Source: Roseovarius litorisediminis
Lineage (GTDB): Bacteria > Pseudomonadota > Alphaproteobacteria > Rhodobacterales > Rhodobacteraceae
DNA length: 64,000 nucleotides
Assembly (NCBI RefSeq): GCF_900172295.1
Contig: NZ_FWFL01000008.1
Location: 1 to 64,000 of the forward strand
Reading direction: 5' to 3'
Both the position numbers and the translations under genes were made by a program. Below are positions 9,062 through 19,052 of the stretch, one piece after another (the first letter of the stretch is position 1; the number at the start of each line of letters is the position of its first letter). Under the pieces are notes generated by a model. That model ran no database searches. It was not told where the DNA came from and saw only the letters and a program-made list of their open reading frames with translations.

Positions 9062-9394
9062 ATGAAACTCGCACTGTTCCTCACCCTCATCATCGCCGCC
9101 CTCATCGGCTGGGGCACGCTGTCGCCGCCGGGTCCGCCCGGCCCGCCCTTACCGCTGAACGACAAGCAAATCCATTTTCTGGCCTTCGCATTGCTGACCT
9201 TGCCGGTCACGTGGGTGCACCTGCGGCATGCAATCTGGCTGGTCCCTCTGGCCATTTTCTATGGTGGCGCGATTGAGGTAATACAGCCCTTCTTCACGCG
9301 CTCGGCGGAATGGCTTGATCTGGCTGCTGATGCCGCCGGGGCGATCACCGGCCTGCTGCCCGGCCTGGTCCGCACCCGTCTGCGCCCCGCCTGA
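9062..9394 (+). CDS. VanZ-like small membrane protein
   Basis: Protein of 110 residues with an N-terminal hydrophobic helix, a proline-rich turn (LSPPGPPGPPLP) and then NDKQIHFLAFALL followed by EVIQPFF and EWLDLAADAAGAITG. The pattern KxxHFxAF ... E.xQ.F......WLDLAAD is that of VanZ-like proteins. Function is unknown outside VanZ itself (teicoplanin resistance in enterococci). The start is uncertain: ATG 9062 has no good ribosome binding site, and the frame stays open up to an ATG at 8915. Confidence 0.7.
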   Translation: MKLALFLTLIIAALIGWGTLSPPGPPGPPLPLNDKQIHFLAFALLTLPVTWVHLRHAIWLVPLAIFYGGAIEVIQPFFTRSAEWLDLAADAAGAITGLLPGLVRTRLRPA

Positions 9395-9478
9395 GCGCTT
9401 CGTTTTGTACATTCCTTACGCTGCGTACTGAAAACCGGTCCTGAAGCGAAGGAAATCCAAGTACGAATCATACAAAGC

Positions 9479-10219
9479 TCAGACCGGTTTCACCTCGGGT
9501 TTTGGCTTTAGCACCTGCAGCGGCTTGCGCACCTTTTCCCGCAGGCCGGGCCCGGTGGGCGCCTGCACTCGCTTGGTGGCCTCCACCATCAGAACACCCC
9601 CTGCGGCAAACATCGACAGCTTGACCCCAAAACGTTCCCACATGCCCGCTGTCTTGCGCCAGAACCGCCGTTCTGACGGTGGCTGGTACAGGGTTGTGCG
9701 GTGGCGTTCCGGCAGAAAATTGTGTAATTTCAGCTGGCTCTCAAGCTGGCCCTGGGAATAGGGGCGGCCATGCCCGAACGGCGTCTGATCGCTGCGCGAC
9801 CATAATCCAGCCCGGTTTGGCACCACAAACAGCGCCGATCCCCCTGGCCCCAACACCCGCCAACATTCATCCAGCAAGGCCGATGGCTGCTCACTTGGTT
9901 CCAGCCCATGCACTACCAACAGCTTGTCCACATGCCCGGTTTCAATCGGCCAAAGGGTTTCTTCACACAACACCGAAACATTCGGCATTCCCTGAGGCCA
10001 CCCGATAACCCCTTGAGGTCCCGGCATTAATCCGATTACCCGGCGCGCATCCGAAAGGTAGGGACGCAGGAAAGGCACCGCAAATCCAAAACCCACCACC
10101 GTCTGCCCCAGCGCCTCGGGCCAGAGCGCCAGCATCTCTTCGCGCACAGCCTTTTGCGCCGCCCGCCCAAGCGCGCTGCGGTAATAGAAATTACGAAGGT
10201 CCTGTACATCAAGATGCAT
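9479..10219 (-). CDS. Class I SAM-dependent methyltransferase-like protein
   Basis: Protein of 246 residues. The Rossmann-like part shows [14 protein letters not shown], a weak form of motif I, then [20 protein letters not shown], the usual post-motif region of class I methyltransferases with VLxPGG. The C-terminus is basic and Pro-rich. The substrate is unknown. It is divergent from gloB, and the two start codons sit 60-odd bp apart, so they may share a control region. Confidence 0.75.
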   Translation of the reverse strand: MHLDVQDLRNFYYRSALGRAAQKAVREEMLALWPEALGQTVVGFGFAVPFLRPYLSDARRVIGLMPGPQGVIGWPQGMPNVSVLCEETLWPIETGHVDKLLVVHGLEPSEQPSALLDECWRVLGPGGSALFVVPNRAGLWSRSDQTPFGHGRPYSQGQLESQLKLHNFLPERHRTTLYQPPSERRFWRKTAGMWERFGVKLSMFAAGGVLMVEATKRVQAPTGPGLREKVRKPLQVLKPKPEVKPV

Positions 10220-10281
10220 TGCAGCCCGGCCCCGGATCAGTCACTCTAACGTTAACAGTAACTGGCACATGGGGAAATACC

Positions 10282-11049
10282 ATGACATTGCAAATCCTTA
10301 CCATTCCCTGCCTGTCCGACAATTACGCTTATCTGGCCCATGATCCGGACACCGGACAGACTGCCGCGATCGATGTTCCCGAAGCCGGACCGATCATTGA
10401 GGCGCTTGAGAACAAGGGCTGGACGCTCAGTCATGTCCTTTTAACCCATCACCACTGGGACCATATTGATGGCCTGCCGGACCTGTTGGCCAAACATCCC
10501 GCCAAGGTGATTGGTGCCGCTGCCGACGCCCATCGCCTTCCTCCACTGGACATCGCTTTGGCCGAAGGTGACACTGTCGAAATTGGCAACGAAACCGGAC
10601 AAGTCATTGACGTTTCAGGCCACACGGTCGGACACATCGCGTATTACTTCCCTGAAAGTCAGACGGTTTTTACCGCAGACAGCCTGATGGCCCTTGGATG
10701 CGGCCGCGTTTTTGAAGGCACTATGCCGCAGATGTATGAAAGCCTGTGCAAACTTGCGGCCCTCCCCCCCGACACGACTGTGTGCTCGGGACACGAATAC
10801 ACTCAAAGTAACGCTAAATTCGCGCTGACTGTTGATCCGGACAATCCGGCACTTATATCCCGAGCAGAGGCAGTCATTGCCGCCCGGTCCCGAAATCAAC
10901 CCACTGTCCCCTCAACCCTGGCCGAAGAACTGGCCACCAATCCCTTTTTGCGGGCCGATAACCCGGCGATTCAGGCGCATCTTGGAATGACCGGCGCGCA
11001 CCCTGCAGCGGTTTTTGCCGAAATCCGGGCACGAAAAGACCGTTTTTAG
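10282..11049 (+). CDS. gloB: Hydroxyacylglutathione hydrolase (glyoxalase II)
   Basis: Protein of 255 residues. The binuclear zinc motif THHHWDH is at 55-61. Further ligands are in GHTVGHIAYY (His), FTADSLMALGCGRVFEG (Asp) and CSGHEYT (His). The C-terminal NPFLRAD segment is typical of GloB. It hydrolyses S-D-lactoylglutathione to lactate and glutathione in methylglyoxal detoxification. ATG 10282 is preferred over an upstream ATG at 10219 because it begins the first conserved strand (LQILTIPCLSDNY). Confidence 0.93.
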   Translation: MTLQILTIPCLSDNYAYLAHDPDTGQTAAIDVPEAGPIIEALENKGWTLSHVLLTHHHWDHIDGLPDLLAKHPAKVIGAAADAHRLPPLDIALAEGDTVEIGNETGQVIDVSGHTVGHIAYYFPESQTVFTADSLMALGCGRVFEGTMPQMYESLCKLAALPPDTTVCSGHEYTQSNAKFALTVDPDNPALISRAEAVIAARSRNQPTVPSTLAEELATNPFLRADNPAIQAHLGMTGAHPAAVFAEIRARKDRF

Positions 11050-11204
11050 TGGGTAACGTGATGAAAATAAGAACCGTTGTGACGAAAAGTGACCCGGTTT
11101 GACCAGAAAAACCTTGAAGCCTTGGCCATATCGACCAAACTTTAAGACTATGAGGCCAAGGTCGGAGGCATAACGCCCCGACCAAGATCAGAAGGAGCAC
11201 CACC

Positions 11205-13541
11205 GTGCCTTCATTCTCGAACACGCTGGAACAGGCAATCCATGCAGCGCTGGCCCTGGCCAACGCACGACAGCACGAATTTGCTACACTGGAACATCTT
11301 TTGCTGGCACTGGTCGATGAACCCGATGCTTCGCGGGTCATGAAAGCCTGCAGCGTCGATACCGAAGATCTGCGCAAGACTTTGGTCGAGTTCATTGACG
11401 ATGACCTGTCAAATCTTGTGACCGACATCGACGGATCCGAGGCGGTACCAACCGCCGCATTTCAGCGTGTCATCCAACGTGCCGCGATCCATGTGCAATC
11501 GTCTGGCCGCACCGAGGTGACCGGCGCCAATGTGCTTGTGGCTATATTTGCGGAACGTGAGTCAAACGCGGCTTATTTCCTGCAAGAACAGGATATGACC
11601 CGCTATGACGCTGTCAATTTCATTGCCCACGGTGTGGCCAAGGACCCGGCCTTTGGGGAATCGCGCCCGATCACGGGTGCCAGTGATATGGATGACGAAA
11701 GCAGCTCCACAGCCTCTGATTCCGATGCCGTGGAAGCGGGGGAATCGGCCCTTGCCAAGTACTGCGTCGACCTCAACGAAAAATCACGGCGCGGCGATAT
11801 CGACCCGCTGATCGGTCGCGACTCAGAGGTTGACCGTTGCATTCAGGTCCTGTGTCGCCGCCGTAAGAACAATCCTCTTCTTGTCGGGGACCCCGGAGTT
11901 GGCAAAACCGCCATTGCAGAAGGTCTGGCACACCGTATCGTCAAAGGGGAAACCCCTGAAGTGCTTGCCCGGACAACAATCTTTTCCCTTGATATGGGCG
12001 CTCTGCTTGCAGGTACGCGGTATCGTGGCGATTTCGAAGAACGTCTAAAAGCCGTCATGACCGAACTTGAAGACCATCCTGACGCGGTATTGTTTATCGA
12101 CGAAATTCATACAGTGATCGGCGCCGGCGCCACTTCGGGCGGGGCGATGGATGCCTCGAACCTGCTGAAACCGGCGCTTCAGGGCGGCAAATTGCGGTGC
12201 ATGGGCTCGACCACATTCAAGGAATTCCGACAGCATTTTGAAAAGGACCGCGCCCTTAGCCGCCGGTTCCAGAAAATTGACGTCGCAGAACCCACGATTG
12301 AGGATACCGTTAAAATCCTTAAGGGCCTGAAACCCTATTTCGAGGATCACCACAGCGTAAAATATACCAACGATGCAATCAGATCCGCAGTGGACCTTTC
12401 GGCGCGCTATATCAATGACCGCAAACTGCCTGACAAGGCAATTGACGTGATCGACGAGGCCGGAGCTGCGCAGCATCTGGTTGTCGCCTCGAAACGCCGC
12501 AAAAGCATTGGCGTAAAAGAAATCGAAGACGTTGTAGCCAAAATCGCCCGCATCCCTCCCAAGAACGTCAGCAAAAACGATGCTGAGGTTCTCAAAGACC
12601 TTGAAAAGTCGCTTAAACGGGTTGTGTTTGGTCAGGATACCGCGATCGAGGCGCTTTCGTCGGCCATCAAGCTGGCCCGCGCCGGGCTGCGGGAACCTGA
12701 AAAGCCCATCGGAAATTACCTGTTTGCCGGTCCCACCGGTGTGGGCAAGACCGAAGTGGCCAAGCAACTGGCCGATACGCTTGGCGTGGAACTTTTGCGG
12801 TTCGACATGTCCGAGTACATGGAGAAGCACGCTGTTTCGCGCCTGATCGGCGCGCCCCCGGGTTACGTTGGCTTTGATCAGGGTGGCTTGTTGACCGATG
12901 GCGTTGACCAGCACCCGCATTGCGTTTTGCTGCTGGATGAGATCGAAAAGGCACATCCGGATGTCTTCAACATCCTGCTTCAGGTCATGGATCACGGCAC
13001 GCTGACCGATCATAACGGTCGTACCGTCGATTTCCGCAACGTGGTTCTGATCATGACGTCGAACGCAGGTGCTATCGAACAGGCGAAATCAGCCATCGGC
13101 TTTGGCCGCGACCGCCGTGAAGGCGAGGATACTGCCGCAATCGAGCGCACATTCACGCCCGAGTTCCGCAACCGACTTGATGCCGTGATTTCCTTCGCTC
13201 CGCTACCCAAAGAGGTGATCCTGAAAGTCGTCGAAAAATTCGTGCTCCAGCTTGAAGCCCAGTTGCTTGATCGTGACGTAACGATTGAACTGACCCAGCC
13301 TGCAGCTGAATGGCTTGCAGACAAGGGGTATGACGACAAAATGGGCGCCCGTCCCCTAGGCCGTGTTATTCAGGAACACATCAAGAAACCGCTGGCCGAG
13401 GAACTGTTGTTCGGCAAGCTTGCCAAAGGCGGCATTGTCAAGGTTGGCATCAAGGACGACAAAATCGACCTGCAGGTCGAAGGCCCTGTTCGGCAGCGTA
13501 TTTCCGGCAAAAAGAAGCCGCCACTCCTGACCGCTGATTGA
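11205..13541 (+). CDS. clpA: ATP-dependent Clp protease ATP-binding subunit ClpA
   Basis: Protein of 778 residues. The N-domain (1-145, [15 protein letters not shown]) is followed by two AAA+ modules: Walker A GDPGVGKT near 229 with [10 protein letters not shown], and GPTGVGKT near 509 with [13 protein letters not shown]. The ClpP-docking tripeptide IGF is near 631. There is no long middle domain, which separates it from ClpB. It unfolds substrates for ClpP. The start is GTG 11205, eight bases after AAGGAG. The adaptor gene clpS is not next to it in this window. A 155-bp upstream spacer holds the promoter, but I could not fix its boxes. Confidence 0.95.
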   Translation: MPSFSNTLEQAIHAALALANARQHEFATLEHLLLALVDEPDASRVMKACSVDTEDLRKTLVEFIDDDLSNLVTDIDGSEAVPTAAFQRVIQRAAIHVQSSGRTEVTGANVLVAIFAERESNAAYFLQEQDMTRYDAVNFIAHGVAKDPAFGESRPITGASDMDDESSSTASDSDAVEAGESALAKYCVDLNEKSRRGDIDPLIGRDSEVDRCIQVLCRRRKNNPLLVGDPGVGKTAIAEGLAHRIVKGETPEVLARTTIFSLDMGALLAGTRYRGDFEERLKAVMTELEDHPDAVLFIDEIHTVIGAGATSGGAMDASNLLKPALQGGKLRCMGSTTFKEFRQHFEKDRALSRRFQKIDVAEPTIEDTVKILKGLKPYFEDHHSVKYTNDAIRSAVDLSARYINDRKLPDKAIDVIDEAGAAQHLVVASKRRKSIGVKEIEDVVAKIARIPPKNVSKNDAEVLKDLEKSLKRVVFGQDTAIEALSSAIKLARAGLREPEKPIGNYLFAGPTGVGKTEVAKQLADTLGVELLRFDMSEYMEKHAVSRLIGAPPGYVGFDQGGLLTDGVDQHPHCVLLLDEIEKAHPDVFNILLQVMDHGTLTDHNGRTVDFRNVVLIMTSNAGAIEQAKSAIGFGRDRREGEDTAAIERTFTPEFRNRLDAVISFAPLPKEVILKVVEKFVLQLEAQLLDRDVTIELTQPAAEWLADKGYDDKMGARPLGRVIQEHIKKPLAEELLFGKLAKGGIVKVGIKDDKIDLQVEGPVRQRISGKKKPPLLTAD

Positions 13542-13562
13542 TTACAGTGCTAGCGTGAGATG

Positions 13563-13607
13563 CGGGCCCGGTGTTGACAGGATCAACGCCGGGCCCGTTT
13601 CATTTTG
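13563..13607 (+). terminator. Rho-independent terminator after clpA
   Basis: A 15-bp stem starting CGGGCCCGG and closing CCGGGCCCG, with a 5-nt loop, is followed by TTTCATTTT. It lies 21 bp after the clpA stop and between convergent genes, so it probably also limits read-through into the OmpA-like gene. Confidence 0.75.
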
Positions 13608-13644
13608 AATGCGCTGCAATACAAGCCCCGCATTCGCAACATCA

Positions 13645-15549
13645 TCATTTTTCGGTAAACTTAAGTTCGATCCGTCGATTCTGCGCACGCGCTTCGGGTG
13701 TGTCGGCGGGATTGATCGGTTGATACTGACCAAACCCGTTGGCTGAAAGCCGATCAGGCGGCAGACCCAATGCGTCGATCATATACCGCACCACCGATAG
13801 GGCCCGCGCCTGGCTTAGCTCCCAGTTATCCCTGAACTGGGCGCCTGCGACCAGCGGGACATCGTCAGTGTGGCCATCAACTTGGATCACCCAATCAATC
13901 CCTTCGGGAATCTCATCCGTAACATTCAGCAAAATATTGGCAATTTTGGCAATTTCACCTTCGCCATCGGGCGACAAGCGCGCCTCACCCGGTGCGAACA
14001 AAACTTCAGAGGAGAAAACAAAGCGGTCGCCAACGATCCGTACACCTTCCTTTGTTCCCAGAACATCCCGCAACCGCCCAAAAAACTCGGACCGGTATTT
14101 TTCGAGATCTGCCTTTTCCGCTTCAAGCAGCAACCGCTTTTCTTCTTCCAGCTGTCGACGCCGGCGTTCTTCTGCGGCCACCCTGGCAAGTGCTGTGTTC
14201 AACTCATTTCCCAAGGACTGCAGTTGAACATCACTTGATGCTTCGCGCGCCCTGGCATCATCCAGGAGCGCCTGCAAACCTGACAATTGCGTCCGCAACG
14301 CCGCTACCTGCCGGTTCAGAAGCGCCTGCTGTTTTTGCGCCTCGCTGGCCAGTTCGGTCTGCTTTTGCAACTGGTCCTGCGCTGTTGCCAGCAACGCGGC
14401 GCGTTCCTCAGCCCGGGTGAGTTGGCTTTCAACAGTCTGTTCGGCTGCCAATTTCGCAGCAAGGGCTGCGGCCAGTTGTTTGCGAATTTCATCGGCATCC
14501 AAAGCAACGTTTTCAGCCATCGATTTGGCTGCCAACGCCTCGGCCAGGGCTTTTTCGCTTTCGGCAAGCCGGGTATCCAGCACCCCAATACGAGATTGCA
14601 AACTGGTGATTTCCGCTGCTTGATCATCAACCGTGACCTGCGTTGACCCAAGAGATTGTTCAACCTCGGTTTTTGCCAGCAAGGTTGCGGCCAACCGAAC
14701 ATCCAGTTCCTCGCTTGCCGCTTCGGCAGCGGCCAGCATCGTCAGGGTTTCCTCGGCTTTGCGGCGCTGTTCTTCAAGTGCCAGTGTCATCGCGGTTAAT
14801 TCGGCATCGGCATTTTGCAACTTATCACGCAAGGCCTGCGCAGCGGCGGCTTCGGCCAGTCGTGTCTTTTGTTCTTCGGTCAGTTGCGCCTCTAACTCCG
14901 AAACCTGAGTGCTCAGTTCTGTCCTGGCATCTTCGGACTCGGCATTCTTCTGGCGCAGATCTGCCACCAGGGCATCTAGCGCTTCGCGCCGGGCGGCGGC
15001 CAGCCTGGCAACTTCGGCCTGTGCGTCAACCTCGCTGCGCAAACCTGCCAATGCCAGTTGCAACGCCTCTTGCTCTGAAATCAGCTTGGCACGCTGACCT
15101 TCCAGATCAACAACCTGGCCAAGTGCCTGATCGCGTTCAGACAAGAGCCCCGCAACCTGTTCTTCGAAACTGGCGATCCGTGACTGCGCCTGCGAAAGGG
15201 CTTGATCCTGCACTGCCCTTTCGGCCCGCAACGATGAAATCAGGGCCAGTTGGCGCTCCTGCGCCTGACGCGCATCGCCAAGCGTCGCTGTCAATTCGCC
15301 CACCTGACTGGTCAATGTCGCACTGCGATCCTGCTCCAGGCCCAGGGCACTGGCCAGCGCCGCCACCTCGGCCGACAGGGCATCCAACTTGGTCGCCTGC
15401 CCGCTGATTGTTTCGCGCAGCACAAATTGCACGACCATGAAAATGGTCAGCACAAACATCAGCACCAGCAAAAGGCCGGTCATGGCATCCACGAAACCTG
15501 GCCAGATCGAGGATTGAAAACGAGCCCCAGTTCGGCGCGACAGAGCCAT
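13645..15549 (-). CDS. MotB/OmpA-type stator-like protein with very long coiled coil
   Basis: Protein of 634 residues. One transmembrane helix (about 18-43) carries an acidic residue, Asp21, at its start (FVDAMTGLLLV), as in MotB, ExbD and ZorB ion-channel subunits. About 420 residues of Ala/Glu/Gln/Leu-rich heptads follow, a long coiled coil predicted to lie in the periplasm. The C-terminal 110 residues are an OmpA-type peptidoglycan-binding domain (QVDGHTDDVPL, NWELSQARA, NRRIELKF). The gene directly follows the proton-channel gene with 3 bp between them. Together they should form an inner-membrane motor tethered to the wall. The role is unknown; MotB itself has no such coiled coil. Confidence 0.85.
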   Translation of the reverse strand: MALSRRTGARFQSSIWPGFVDAMTGLLLVLMFVLTIFMVVQFVLRETISGQATKLDALSAEVAALASALGLEQDRSATLTSQVGELTATLGDARQAQERQLALISSLRAERAVQDQALSQAQSRIASFEEQVAGLLSERDQALGQVVDLEGQRAKLISEQEALQLALAGLRSEVDAQAEVARLAAARREALDALVADLRQKNAESEDARTELSTQVSELEAQLTEEQKTRLAEAAAAQALRDKLQNADAELTAMTLALEEQRRKAEETLTMLAAAEAASEELDVRLAATLLAKTEVEQSLGSTQVTVDDQAAEITSLQSRIGVLDTRLAESEKALAEALAAKSMAENVALDADEIRKQLAAALAAKLAAEQTVESQLTRAEERAALLATAQDQLQKQTELASEAQKQQALLNRQVAALRTQLSGLQALLDDARAREASSDVQLQSLGNELNTALARVAAEERRRRQLEEEKRLLLEAEKADLEKYRSEFFGRLRDVLGTKEGVRIVGDRFVFSSEVLFAPGEARLSPDGEGEIAKIANILLNVTDEIPEGIDWVIQVDGHTDDVPLVAGAQFRDNWELSQARALSVVRYMIDALGLPPDRLSANGFGQYQPINPADTPEARAQNRRIELKFTEK

Positions 15550-15552
15550 GGC

Positions 15553-16761
15553 CTAGCTCTCCTGTTTGCCGGGGAGGTCAGGCGGTGTGCTGCGTTGCTG
15601 TGTGCGCATCTGCACCATGACCTTGCTGAGCGCCGCAAGATCGGTGCGGATTTCAGTCATGGTTTCCTGCCGTCCCGCGCTGATCTCTTCGAGAATTCGC
15701 AGCATCTGCACGTCGATCGAACGCAGGCGCATCCGGCTTTCCGCGTCCAGCCCCTCGTGGGCACCGCTGTCACGGGCATCTAATTTGTCAATCAGGCGCT
15801 CCTGCCCCTCCGCGACCCGCATCAGGGCCGTGTTGACCGGATTTGCCTCGCTCATTCTGTGCGTCAAACGCTCGACCGAGTCTGCCAGCACACCCAGCTT
15901 TTCATCAACGATGGACCGGCTGATATCGGATTGCGTCAGTAACATTTGCAGCGAGTCCATCTGTTCAGCCATTTGGTCAAGCACGCCAGCCACCAAGTTC
16001 TGCTCGACACTTCCCTCGCCGTCGCCCGCAGAAAATCCGACCCGTGTGATGGTCGACACCCATTCCTCAAGTTCGCGGTAGAAACGGTTTTGTCCGTGCC
16101 CGGCAAACAGCTCCAACAAGCCAACCACCAAAGACCCCGCCAGCCCCAGCAGCGATGAGGAAAACGCCACGCCCATACCGCCAAGCTGCGCCTCAAGCCC
16201 GGTCATCAACCTGTTAAAGACCTCGACTCCACCTTCGCCATCCTGTGGTGCAAGGCTGCGGATGGTATCGACTACCGCGGGAACGGTCGTCGCAAGACCA
16301 TAAAACGTCCCCAAAAGGCCAAGGAAAATCAAAAGGTTGACTATGTATCGCGTGATGTCACGCACCTCGTCGATACGTTGCGCCACTGAATCCAGAATGG
16401 ACCGTGCTGAAGTTGCGGCAATCTGCATCCGTTTGCCCCGTTGCCGTAGCAACGACGCCAAAGGCGCAAGCAATTGCGGCGCCTTGGTCATTTCATGGCC
16501 CGGGTGTTGCGCAGCGAAGCCTTCGATCCAGCGCACCGAGCCGATCAACTGAAAAACCTGCCAGAAACAAGCGAGCACACCAATAACGAACACAAAAACG
16601 ATGAACCCGTTTAGCCAGGGGTTGGCCTGAAACAGTGGCAACACCCGCGGCAGCGCGACAAACGCCCCCGCACCTGTCAGCCCCAGAACCATCAGCATAA
16701 GGATGATCTGGCGAACGGGGTGTGAAAAATGCGGCTCGACCTCGCGGTCCGGCTGGTCCAT
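15553..16761 (-). CDS. MotA/TolQ/ExbB-type proton channel protein
   Basis: Protein of 402 residues. Transmembrane helices lie at about 17-38, 50-73, 139-160 and 193-220. The third contains LIFLGLLGTFYGLATTV, the signature of MotA/TolQ/ExbB channel proteins, and the fourth GVAFSSSLLGLAGS matches the second pore helix. A cytoplasmic part of about 180 residues with helical, charged sequence follows. It is translated just before the OmpA-like partner, so the pair likely forms one proton-driven complex. It differs from flagellar MotA (no flagellar genes here) and from TolQ (no tolR/A/B or pal). Confidence 0.85.
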   Translation of the reverse strand: MDQPDREVEPHFSHPVRQIILMLMVLGLTGAGAFVALPRVLPLFQANPWLNGFIVFVFVIGVLACFWQVFQLIGSVRWIEGFAAQHPGHEMTKAPQLLAPLASLLRQRGKRMQIAATSARSILDSVAQRIDEVRDITRYIVNLLIFLGLLGTFYGLATTVPAVVDTIRSLAPQDGEGGVEVFNRLMTGLEAQLGGMGVAFSSSLLGLAGSLVVGLLELFAGHGQNRFYRELEEWVSTITRVGFSAGDGEGSVEQNLVAGVLDQMAEQMDSLQMLLTQSDISRSIVDEKLGVLADSVERLTHRMSEANPVNTALMRVAEGQERLIDKLDARDSGAHEGLDAESRMRLRSIDVQMLRILEEISAGRQETMTEIRTDLAALSKVMVQMRTQQRSTPPDLPGKQES

Positions 16762-16827
16762 CTGGACGCTCCCGACACTGGTTCTTGTTGGGGTAACCCT
16801 ACGCGCCTGACGCGTTCAAGCCAAGAG

Positions 16828-17358
16828 TTAACCGTTCAGATTGCGAACCCGGTCGACCAACCATTCCAGGTCTTCATCCATGATCCCCAATTCGTTCAGA
16901 TGGGCCGTGGTATTGAACAGATATTCGGTATTGGGGCCACGTCCGCCGACAGCCTGCGCGATGATCCGCGCCTGTTCTTCCAGTGCCAGTCCACCGCAGT
17001 ATTGCACATGGTATGGGTCCACCACATAAGTCACCGCCTCAACCCGGCGACCATCGCTCAGTTCGATATCAAGGAATTTTTCCAGATACGCCGACGAAAT
17101 CAGCTCGCGCTCACGCAGATAGGCCAGTACTTCGTCTTGTTTTTCTGTAGCGACGGACAGGCCAACGCCGCGACAAACGATATCTTTGGCCTCGTCCAGT
17201 GCCAGGACAAGGCCAGGGTTCTCGTCGGTGCCGCGATGGTGAATGCTTCTCATGCAAAAACTGCGATGATAACCTGACAGGCTGGCAATCACGCGCTCCT
17301 GCACCTCAAAGCCAGGGTTCCAGACCAGCGATCCGTACCCGAAAACCCACATCGTCAT
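16828..17358 (-). CDS. ChaC-like gamma-glutamylcyclotransferase
   Basis: Protein of 176 residues. The N-terminal FGYGSLVWNPGF (6-17) is the substrate-binding loop of gamma-glutamylcyclotransferases of the ChaC type, which degrade glutathione to 5-oxoproline and Cys-Gly. RSIHHRGTDENPGLVLAL and the later YCGGLALEEQA segment also match the ChaC group. ATG 17358 is chosen over a longer frame because it immediately precedes the first strand. It is divergent from the DUF2125 gene, 68 bp apart. Confidence 0.88.
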   Translation of the reverse strand: MTMWVFGYGSLVWNPGFEVQERVIASLSGYHRSFCMRSIHHRGTDENPGLVLALDEAKDIVCRGVGLSVATEKQDEVLAYLRERELISSAYLEKFLDIELSDGRRVEAVTYVVDPYHVQYCGGLALEEQARIIAQAVGGRGPNTEYLFNTTAHLNELGIMDEDLEWLVDRVRNLNG

Positions 17359-17426
17359 TTTGCTGTTCCTCGCAATTTGCACCCTATAAACACCATGCTG
17401 ACGGGGCATTAAAGAGGCGCTTTTGC

Positions 17427-18434
17427 ATGAGATTTCTGCTGACCATCATTTTGGCCGCGTCCGGGCTCTGGGCAGGGTACTGGTTTGTTGGGTCCATCGG
17501 GTTGAAAACGGGGTTCGAATCGTGGTTCGAAGCCCGTCGCGCCGAAGGCTGGGCAACCGACTATTCAGATTTAAGCATTCAGGGTTTCCCAAACAGGTTT
17601 GACACAAATCTTATTGATTTGTCGCTGGCCGACCCTGAAACTGGTATTGCTTGGGAGGCGCCATTCTTTCAGATTCTGGCACTCAGTTATCGGCCTAGCC
17701 ACGTGATTGCTGTCTGGCCGCATAAACAACTGATCGCAACACCATTGGAAAAGTATGACATTCAAAGCGATGACATGCGCGCCAGTCTTGTCCTCGCAGC
17801 AACGACCAGTCTGGAATTGGAACGCTCTACACTGACGGCCAAAAACTTTCAGGTTTCCCCTGCCAACTCTGACAATTTGACCAGGATTTCGGCCCTTACC
17901 CTTGCCGCCGAACATATGGCCGACAAGGGCGACGCCATTTACAGACTAGGCATTTCCACCGATGGGCTGATGCCCTCTGAGTCCTGGCGCATGCATGTAG
18001 ACCCCACAGGGACGCTGCCACAGGCACTGGATGCGCTTCGCGCCGACCTGACGGTTCAATTCGACAAGCCCTGGGATCGCAGCGCTATCGAAGTGTCCCG
18101 CCCGCAAATCCGTCTGATCCGCATCAAAATTGCCGAAGCGCGTTGGGGACAATTGGAACTACAGGCTGCGGGAGAAGTATCTGTAGATAAATCTGGCCTT
18201 CCGACAGGTGAAATTACCATCAAAGCGAAAAACTGGCGCGATATTCTAAAACTGGCTGGGTCGTCCGGTGCCATGCCCGACGTCTTGGTTGAAACGCTGG
18301 AAAGCGGATTGTCGATGATGTCCCAATTGGCGGGCAACCCCAAAACACTGGACATTCCGCTTGGATTCCGAAACGGACGCATAATGCTGGGGCCACTGCC
18401 CATCGGGCCCGCGCCTGTTCTCAAGCTACGCTAA
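17427..18434 (+). CDS. DUF2125 domain protein
   Basis: Protein of 335 residues with an N-terminal signal or anchor helix (2-24) followed by GFESWFEARRAEGW and IQGFPNRFDTNL, features I associate with alphaproteobacterial DUF2125 proteins. The rest is beta-rich with many short strands, as expected for a periplasmic protein. The function of the family is unknown. ATG 17427 is chosen because it starts the hydrophobic leader; the frame is open further upstream, but that stretch runs antisense to the ChaC-like gene. It converges on the extensin-like gene with 6 bp between stops. Confidence 0.85.
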   Translation: MRFLLTIILAASGLWAGYWFVGSIGLKTGFESWFEARRAEGWATDYSDLSIQGFPNRFDTNLIDLSLADPETGIAWEAPFFQILALSYRPSHVIAVWPHKQLIATPLEKYDIQSDDMRASLVLAATTSLELERSTLTAKNFQVSPANSDNLTRISALTLAAEHMADKGDAIYRLGISTDGLMPSESWRMHVDPTGTLPQALDALRADLTVQFDKPWDRSAIEVSRPQIRLIRIKIAEARWGQLELQAAGEVSVDKSGLPTGEITIKAKNWRDILKLAGSSGAMPDVLVETLESGLSMMSQLAGNPKTLDIPLGFRNGRIMLGPLPIGPAPVLKLR

Positions 18435-18440
18435 CGCGTC

Positions 18441-19052
18441 TTAACGGCAGTAGGCACCGTTGCGATAGCTGGCGGTATCAAAATGGAAATGGTCGCGGTG
18501 GTGCCGATCAGAATTCGGGCCCAAAACCGTACCAAACGGGCCGCAAGCCGATTTGTGCAGTTTCTTTAAAATCCTGCCCTTCTTACCGCTACCCCAATCC
18601 TCAAGCACCGAAATTTCCGAACCATCCCGAAGTTTGAACGCAGCAATATCAATCGCGCGTCCTTTGGCGTGCTCGGATATCCGGGCACCACTTTGACTGT
18701 TGCGCGTCCGGCACGCATAATGCGATGCCACCCGCAGCCCGGCCACGCCACCACCGGTTCGGCCAATTGCCGGGGTCATACTGCGTTCCATCCATTTCTT
18801 CAGGGTGCGCGCCGTTCCGCACTCCATGGTGGCTTGCTGGCTTAACTCCACGCCGTTGATCGACGTGATCCTGACGGCCTCGCCAATTCCACAAGCTGGA
18901 ATACGTCCGGATACCCGGCCGATTGCCTCACCCTTGATTTCGGACATGCCGCAGACCGAGCCGCGCGTGGAAACGACTTCTTTATCATTCCTGCCGCCGC
19001 CAAAAGAGCACCCGGTCAAAATAACCATAGCCAGTAAAACAATCCGTTTCAT
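18441..19052 (-). CDS. Extensin-like C-terminal domain lipoprotein
   Basis: Protein of 203 residues with a lipobox LTGC (Cys15). Family features of the extensin-like C-terminal domain are visible: ECGTARTLKKWM, SHYACRTRN, SEHAKGRAIDIAAF and the terminal HRDHFHFD. The His and Asp residues of SEHxxGxAIDI and HFHFD resemble the zinc site of D-Ala-D-Ala/LD-peptidases (VanY/LAS fold), so a peptidoglycan peptidase role is plausible but not shown. It overlaps tyrC by 4 bp and is in that operon. Confidence 0.85.
   Translation of the reverse strand: MKRIVLLAMVILTGCSFGGGRNDKEVVSTRGSVCGMSEIKGEAIGRVSGRIPACGIGEAVRITSINGVELSQQATMECGTARTLKKWMERSMTPAIGRTGGGVAGLRVASHYACRTRNSQSGARISEHAKGRAIDIAAFKLRDGSEISVLEDWGSGKKGRILKKLHKSACGPFGTVLGPNSDRHHRDHFHFDTASYRNGAYCR

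Noticed and set aside
14643-15407. 254-codon open frame antisense to the coiled-coil gene
   Set aside because: Pro/Arg-rich product without family pattern; explained by the GC-rich repetitive heptads on the other strand.
13645-16761. Zorya defence system
   Set aside because: The channel/OmpA pair recalls ZorAB, but no zorC, zorD or zorE gene is near and the coiled coil is on the other subunit.
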